Made by a program: the position numbers and the translations under genes
Assembly (NCBI GenBank): GCA_043817345.1
Contig: JBDRGZ010000007.1
Span: 1 to 9,083, forward strand
Length of the DNA stretch: 9,083 bases
Direction of reading: 5' to 3'
Source: CAYSXS01 sp043817345
Lineage (GTDB): Bacteria > Patescibacteriota > Patescibacteriia > UBA2196
Shown: positions 4,339-9,083 of the stretch, one piece after another
Layout of the letters: the number at the start of each line of letters is the position of its first letter
Numbering within the stretch: the first letter of the stretch is position 1
Notes under the pieces: model-generated
The model's database searches: none
Seen by the model: only the letters and a program-made list of their open reading frames with translations
Told to the model about the DNA's origin: nothing

Positions 4339-6330
4339 TTAAATCATTTTTAAAAATTCTTCTTCATTAATTATTTTAACATTTAACTCTTTTGCTTTCA
4401 TATATTTTGAACCTGGATCTTTACCAGCAATAACATAATCTGTATTTTTTGAAACTGAGCTTGATATATTTCCGCCTAAAGTGCGGATTTTTTGTTTTGC
4501 TTCATCGCGTGACATTTTTTCTAAAGATCCTGTTAAAACAAAACTTTTATTGCTCAATATTTTATCTTTTACGTCTTCTGTTTTTTTGATCTTAACACCG
4601 TTATTAAACAACTTGTTAATAAGTTGTATATTTTTTTCATCATGAAAATATTCATAAATGCTTTGAGCTACAACTTCACCTATTCCTTCAATATTACTTA
4701 ATTCTTCAATCGTTAATGATTGTAAAGATTTTAATATATCTTCTGTTAAAGAAACATTTTGTCCTATTAAAATACTAGTCTCTTCTCCTGCATGACGAAT
4801 ACCTAGGGAATATATGAATTTAGATAATTCAATTTCTTTTTTCTGTTCAATTGATTTAACTAAATTATCTGCTGCTTTTTCTGCAAATCTTTCTAAAGGT
4901 TCTAAATCTCCTTTTTTTAAAGCAAATATATCTGCCGCATCATTAATTAAACCTTTATTTAATAATTGATCTAATATCTTAGGTCCTAAACCATCAATAT
5001 CAAAAGCTTGTCTAGAAACAAAATGATAAAGTTTTTCTTTGTGCACTGAAAAACATTTTTTATTTGTACAGTAATAATCAACTTCATCTGTTTTTTTCTC
5101 TATTTTAGAACCACAATCTGGACATTTATTTGGTATTTTAAATTCTTTTTCGGTCCCATCTCGCAACTTAGTTAAAACTTTAATAATATCTGGGATTACA
5201 TCCCCGGCTTTTTGAATAATTACTGTGTCATTAATTTTCAAACCTAATCTTTTAATTTCATCCTGATTATGTAGAGTTGCACGCGATACAGTTGAACCGG
5301 CTACTGATACTGACTCTAAAATAGCTACTGGCGTGATTCTACCTGTTCTGCCAATTTGTATAATTATATTTTTTACTTTAGTTGTGGTTTGTTCAGCAGT
5401 AAATTTATATGCCACAGCCCATCTGGGATGCCTAGCTGTTGTGCCTAATTGTTTCTGTAATTCTAAATTATTTGCTTTAATCACAATTCCATCAATTCTA
5501 TAATCTAATTTATTTTTTAGATTATCTATTTTGTTTATATAATTTTTTATTTCTTGAATATTTAAAATTTTTATATAATTTTTCTCAACAGGAAAACCTA
5601 ATTCTTGCAAATATTTAATTTTATTAAATTGTGTATCTAAATTTAAATTTTTAATACTTATATCCCAACCAAAAGCATATAAATTTCTGCTAGCTGCTAC
5701 TTGTGGATCTAATTGACGTACTGTACCAGCTGCTGCATTACGCGGATTAGCAAATTTCTGCTCTGAATTTTTATTTATTTTTTCAAAACTTTTAATCGGC
5801 ATAAAAACCTCTGCTCCAATTTCTACATCAAGTTCTTGTTTTAACTTTAAAGGAATATTCTTAATTGTTCGAGCAGTATGTGTCACATCTTCTCCCATGA
5901 TCCCGTCACCACGAGTTACTGCCTTAGTTAAAATTCCTTTGATATATATGAAGGTTATATTCAATCCATCAATTTTTAATTCACATGTATATTCTAAATT
6001 TTTATCTTCTGGTAATTTTAAAAATTTTTTAACACGTTTATCAAATTCTAAAATATCTTCAAAAGAAAAAACATCATTAATGGAATACTTGGGATGCTTG
6101 TGTTGTATTTTATCAAACCTGCCCTCAGCTTTGCCACCAACTCGTTGTGTCGGTGAATCTAAGGTAATGTATTCTGGAAATTGATTTTCTAATTCTTCTA
6201 ACTCTTTTTTAAGAGTATCATAAGCAGCATCAGATATATTCGGTTTATCTAAAACATAGTAATCATTATCAGCTTCCCAAAGCTGATTTTTTAATTTTTC
6301 TATTCTGTTTTGTGCTTCTGATTTAGTCAT
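4339..6330 (-). CDS. ligA: NAD-dependent DNA ligase LigA
   Basis: LigA seals nicks in DNA during replication and repair using NAD+. The 663-residue protein has normal length and complete domain order: the NAD-binding Ia domain (YYVLDKPNISDAAYD near the N-terminus), the adenylation domain with the nucleotidyl-lysine in CELKIDGLN (Lys119), the GRTGRITPVA OB-fold segment, a four-cysteine zinc finger (Cys403, 406, 421, 426), the helix-hairpin-helix domain and a C-terminal BRCT domain (about 588-663, FVLTGSLEKMSRDEA). An ATG at 6342 would add four residues, but it lies inside a minus-strand TATAAT (6341-6346). The ATG at 6330, 10 nt beyond that box, is therefore preferred and yields the more usual MTKSEAQNRI start. 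No Shine-Dalgarno is visible. It is preceded by a strong terminator, so it is probably transcribed from its own promoter. Confidence 0.97.
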   Translation of the reverse strand: MTKSEAQNRIEKLKNQLWEADNDYYVLDKPNISDAAYDTLKKELEELENQFPEYITLDSPTQRVGGKAEGRFDKIQHKHPKYSINDVFSFEDILEFDKRVKKFLKLPEDKNLEYTCELKIDGLNITFIYIKGILTKAVTRGDGIMGEDVTHTARTIKNIPLKLKQELDVEIGAEVFMPIKSFEKINKNSEQKFANPRNAAAGTVRQLDPQVAASRNLYAFGWDISIKNLNLDTQFNKIKYLQELGFPVEKNYIKILNIQEIKNYINKIDNLKNKLDYRIDGIVIKANNLELQKQLGTTARHPRWAVAYKFTAEQTTTKVKNIIIQIGRTGRITPVAILESVSVAGSTVSRATLHNQDEIKRLGLKINDTVIIQKAGDVIPDIIKVLTKLRDGTEKEFKIPNKCPDCGSKIEKKTDEVDYYCTNKKCFSVHKEKLYHFVSRQAFDIDGLGPKILDQLLNKGLINDAADIFALKKGDLEPLERFAEKAADNLVKSIEQKKEIELSKFIYSLGIRHAGEETSILIGQNVSLTEDILKSLQSLTIEELSNIEGIGEVVAQSIYEYFHDEKNIQLINKLFNNGVKIKKTEDVKDKILSNKSFVLTGSLEKMSRDEAKQKIRTLGGNISSSVSKNTDYVIAGKDPGSKYMKAKELNVKIINEEEFLKMI

Positions 6331-6340
6331 ATATATTCTC

Positions 6341-6346
6341 ATTATA
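6341..6346 (-). promoter_or_regulatory. Putative -10 box of ligA
   Basis: TATAAT on the minus strand lies 10 nt from the preferred ligA ATG at 6330, giving an mRNA with a leader of only a few nucleotides. No convincing -35 is present; that position falls in the 3' arm of the preceding terminator. It overlaps the alternative start at 6342, which argues against that start. Confidence 0.45.
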
Positions 6347-6361
6347 TCTCAAATATATACA

Positions 6362-6395
6362 AAAATCCAGTCCTGAGTGTTCGGGACTGGATTTT
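6362..6395 (-). terminator. Intrinsic terminator after the giant exported protein gene
   Basis: A 12-bp perfect stem (6384-6395 with 6362-6373, AAAATCCAGTCC/GGACTGGATTTT), extended by two more pairs around a mismatch, has a short loop and lies 24 nt after the stop codon. On the minus strand it runs into TTG. It has the same AAAATCC/GGATTTT base as the terminator at 1145-1170. Confidence 0.8.
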
Positions 6396-6419
6396 ATGTA
6401 TATATATTTTATTTAAATT

Positions 6420-9083
6420 CTACTGTTCTCGCCAACTTGGAGCCCTGTAGCAATATGAATAATCATCAACCGGATCTGACCATTCCCATTCACCTAAGTC
6501 ATCTTCTACACCTAAACGATAATAGTATGTCATATTATCAGGCGCTGATACAGAATTAATTGTAATAATATCTTCATCAGTGTAACAACATTCACCAGCA
6601 CATAAATTACCAGTTGTTGAACAATAATCATCTATATCATCTCCAGATATTATTGTAATGTCTGTATAGTCTTCATCTCCGCTTGGTTCGCCCACAGCCC
6701 TTTGAAGCTTGTAATTCTCTGCATCTGTAGTTTTATCCCAACCAATAATTATTGCCCCACAGCGATGAGTTGAAGTAACACTTCTTGGAATAATTGGACA
6801 AACAGGAACATCTGCTAAAGCACATATGTCGCCACTCTGTGTTTGAGTACCTGTACAACCGGCTGTTGAGTTATTAAGTTGAGTTGGATCCATGGAAACA
6901 TAATACCAATAATTAACGCCTTCTGAAACATCACTATCATCATATGATGTTCCGTCATCAGAACTTGGTGTTGCAATTAATGACCATGAACAGCTTTCAG
7001 GAGCAGTATCACAATCACTACTAGTTGAGCGGTAGATATAGTAATTGTCTGGTGTCCAATATGATGGATGATTCCAAACTAATGCTATTGCACTACAATT
7101 AGTGTAAGCTTGTACTTGGCTTAAAGTAAATCCACAATCTGGAGCTGTATTTAAATCAACTGTTTCTTGGTGCATATCACTACTACCAATCCCGTCTGTA
7201 ATCGTCAATGATACTGAAAAACTATCTAAAGGAGGTTCAACTGTTGCTGTAGGGCCATTATCCACAAATTTTGTGATAAATATATCATCATAATACCCCC
7301 TATCATTCTCATCATTATATAAATCAAAATGACCTATATCTCTAACATTTGTATTTGTATCATTCTCAACCTGCACCCCATCAACCCAAACATCCACTTT
7401 ATCACTATTAAAATACCCTAACTCTACATATTGCCAATTATTAAGATTGATTGACACACTAGTATCAATACCTTCATAACACCAATTATTTCCACAATCA
7501 TTTCCGCGATGATAAACTCTGTCTCCGTACCCTATAAACCCATTTAGTTCAAAATAGAAATCTGATTGTACTGGATTGCCTAAATTAGTCATCTTAACAG
7601 AATAGCCAACCATTCTGCGCCCCCAAGCATAATTAATTGTACTGGCTGTAGAGCGGTTATTATGAGATTTTAATGATTTTGTCCCAGTTGAGGCATCTTC
7701 ATTAGAAACAATATAGTCATTTTCTCCATCATCAATATCCTGCCAGTCTCCTTGCCCATCAATCGCAGATCCATTAGCGTAACTTTCAAAATCCTCAAAC
7801 CACAAGAAGGTATTATTTCCATCTGAAGCTGAAACAACGCTATCATTATCATAATACATATATATAGTTTTACCTCCATCTGGGATAGAAGGTATTTTAA
7901 CCCAAAAAGTTGCGGATGTGTCGCTTATATATTCCTGGCGCCAATGAATTAAATCTGTTGTATTATCACTATCAACAAAACGAATATCACTAAAATCACT
8001 TTGCATGCCACAAAAATATTCAAAATTAACTTTAACTACATAATCAGTTATTGTGCTTCCAGAATAAGATATTTGAACAGGTCTGCTTTTCAACCAAGAT
8101 GAACTATAAGCTAAGCCTTTTTTAGTAGCAAATATTCTAGAAACTTTTTTTGTCATCTTTTTAAAAAAGTTAACAATAGAATCAAACCACTTCTTGATAG
8201 TACTTTTTTTATCACTTTCGCCAGCCACTTTTGCATCACCAAGAGAGTCTAAACAAACACTACCTGATCCTTCAAAAGTATGAACTGGATCTTGATTGGT
8301 TCCTATATATCCAGTTTCATTACACCCACCACCTGCATTACATGATTCACTGTCACCAAAATCCCAATCCCAAGTTGCTATACTACCCGTAGATTCATCC
8401 ATAAACTGAATTGTATTATCTGAATATTTACAGAAACTGAAATCAGGAACCAAATCACCTGAACCCCCTCCGCCTGTACCTGTATCAACTGTAAAATCAA
8501 GAACAAGTTGAGTTCCAAAATATACCCAATTAGAATAAAAATCTCCATCATCTTTAGCCCTTACACGCCAATAATAGTCTTCGTCAGACAATGCACTTAC
8601 AACATCGTACCTAACATCATTTGGATTAGTGGTTGATCCACTCCAAGTATAATCAATAGTTGGTGTGCTAAAATCACTGTTATTGTCAATTTGTATTTGA
8701 TAACCAACTACATCGCCTGGATCTGGATCAGCTATGGTGAAAGTATAATATGGGGTATCGTCGTCTGTTTCTCCGCCTTCACCAAGAGATCCACTATCAT
8801 CAAACTGAGCTAAATTAATTGGATCATCAGGAGAAATGTTTGCATCGCCTTCACCACCTTCGTCGTCATTACAACCACCTGCTCCATCATCAGAATATCC
8901 TGCTTCACAATAACAAGCATTCGTAGCTATATTACAACCCGTACCCTGATAACATTCTACATTACAACTTGTATATGAATTCTCACAGCTTTGATAACTT
9001 GACCAAGCAGGACAAGTACAACTTGAACTACAAGTTGCAGCCCTTGTTTGTAAATATGTTTGACCATTAAATGAATCACATTG
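6420..9083 (-). CDS. Giant exported multidomain protein (PKD, DUF2341, LamG-like, FnIII-like), 5' end beyond window
   Basis: The frame is open without a stop from the right edge to a TAG at 6420, giving 887 visible residues; the true start lies outside. Domains in order: a cysteine-rich EGF-like stretch (about 1-75, 11 Cys); an FnIII-like module (about 88-200, with DEDYYWRVRAKDDGD); a Gly/Thr linker; the first part of a PKD domain (about 212-284, with WDWDFGD and DPVHTFEGSG); a lysine-rich amphipathic stretch (about 287-325); DUF2341 (about 328-419, with IYMYYDND); a LamG-like beta domain (about 426-619); a PKD-tail-like strand pair (about 620-644, FSVSLTITDG); and two FnIII-like domains (about 648-756 and 760-882), ending APSWREQ. 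It holds 31 cysteines and is acidic, which fits an extracellular adhesin or sugar-binding surface protein. No sortase motif or C-terminal membrane anchor is visible. The precise ligand is unknown. A strong terminator follows. Confidence 0.88.
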   Translation of the reverse strand, partial: QCDSFNGQTYLQTRAATCSSSCTCPAWSSYQSCENSYTSCNVECYQGTGCNIATNACYCEAGYSDDGAGGCNDDEGGEGDANISPDDPINLAQFDDSGSLGEGGETDDDTPYYTFTIADPDPGDVVGYQIQIDNNSDFSTPTIDYTWSGSTTNPNDVRYDVVSALSDEDYYWRVRAKDDGDFYSNWVYFGTQLVLDFTVDTGTGGGGSGDLVPDFSFCKYSDNTIQFMDESTGSIATWDWDFGDSESCNAGGGCNETGYIGTNQDPVHTFEGSGSVCLDSLGDAKVAGESDKKSTIKKWFDSIVNFFKKMTKKVSRIFATKKGLAYSSSWLKSRPVQISYSGSTITDYVVKVNFEYFCGMQSDFSDIRFVDSDNTTDLIHWRQEYISDTSATFWVKIPSIPDGGKTIYMYYDNDSVVSASDGNNTFLWFEDFESYANGSAIDGQGDWQDIDDGENDYIVSNEDASTGTKSLKSHNNRSTASTINYAWGRRMVGYSVKMTNLGNPVQSDFYFELNGFIGYGDRVYHRGNDCGNNWCYEGIDTSVSINLNNWQYVELGYFNSDKVDVWVDGVQVENDTNTNVRDIGHFDLYNDENDRGYYDDIFITKFVDNGPTATVEPPLDSFSVSLTITDGIGSSDMHQETVDLNTAPDCGFTLSQVQAYTNCSAIALVWNHPSYWTPDNYYIYRSTSSDCDTAPESCSWSLIATPSSDDGTSYDDSDVSEGVNYWYYVSMDPTQLNNSTAGCTGTQTQSGDICALADVPVCPIIPRSVTSTHRCGAIIIGWDKTTDAENYKLQRAVGEPSGDEDYTDITIISGDDIDDYCSTTGNLCAGECCYTDEDIITINSVSAPDNMTYYYRLGVEDDLGEWEWSDPVDDYSYCYRAPSWREQ

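Noticed and set aside
5897..6559. Plus-strand open frames opposite ligA (5897-6184) and across the terminator (6377-6559)
   Set aside because: Antisense to strongly identified coding regions, with no recognisable motifs.
7670..7879. A 69-residue minus-strand frame inside the giant gene
   Set aside because: It is an out-of-frame shadow of the LamG-like region with low-complexity hydrophobic composition.
6420..8591. Treating the giant protein as a complete 723-residue gene starting at 8591
   Set aside because: The codon at 8591 is an internal TTG in the middle of an FnIII-like module, and the frame is open to the window edge.
1..9083. A recoded UGA codon, as in some Candidate Phyla lineages
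   Set aside because: No visible gene needs UGA read as an amino acid. The lack of TGA stops among nine genes is compatible with AT-rich bias.

Overview
The window looks like a stretch of chromosome from a small-genome, AT-rich bacterium, most likely a member of the Candidate Phyla Radiation (Patescibacteria/Parcubacteria-like). The evidence is low GC, short intergenic gaps, every recognisable gene on the minus strand, and a huge acidic secreted protein combining PKD, DUF2341, LamG-like and fibronectin-III-like modules, a mix common in that group. The standard code fits: all genes read through with normal codons, and the nine visible stops are seven TAA and two TAG.

Read in the direction of transcription (right to left), the layout is: (1) the 3' part of a giant cysteine-rich exported multidomain protein, open to the right window edge (6420-9083), closed by a strong hairpin terminator; (2) ligA, NAD-dependent DNA ligase, with a TATAAT box almost touching its start; (3) a structured hairpin region, then gatC and gatA (two of the three GatCAB amidotransferase subunits; gatB is absent here), separated by an unusual element of two inverted arrays of 9-bp repeats around a hairpin; (4) a YruB-type glutaredoxin-like protein and a membrane-anchored DsbA-type thiol oxidoreductase, closed by a strong terminator; (5) a small DUF6922-like protein (possible antitoxin relative) with no recognisable toxin partner; (6) a hicB-hicA toxin-antitoxin pair with a near-ideal promoter giving an apparently leaderless mRNA; (7) the 5' part of lgt (prolipoprotein diacylglyceryl transferase), cut by the left window edge.

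Functionally the window mixes housekeeping (ligA, gatCA) with an envelope theme: Lgt, a membrane-tethered CPYC oxidoreductase, and a giant exported protein with 31 cysteines in its visible 887 residues that is a plausible client of such an oxidase. I see no CRISPR array, transposase, tRNA or rRNA, and no gap longer than 300 bp lacks a gene. I found no clearly new multi-gene system. The most unusual features are sequence-level: the inverted 9-bp arrays between gatC and gatA, a GC-rich mini-repeat inside gatA, a PKD-like fold apparently split by a DUF2341/LamG insertion, a recurrent hairpin style with AAATCC/GGATTT bases, and a terminator-like hairpin inside the start of lgt.
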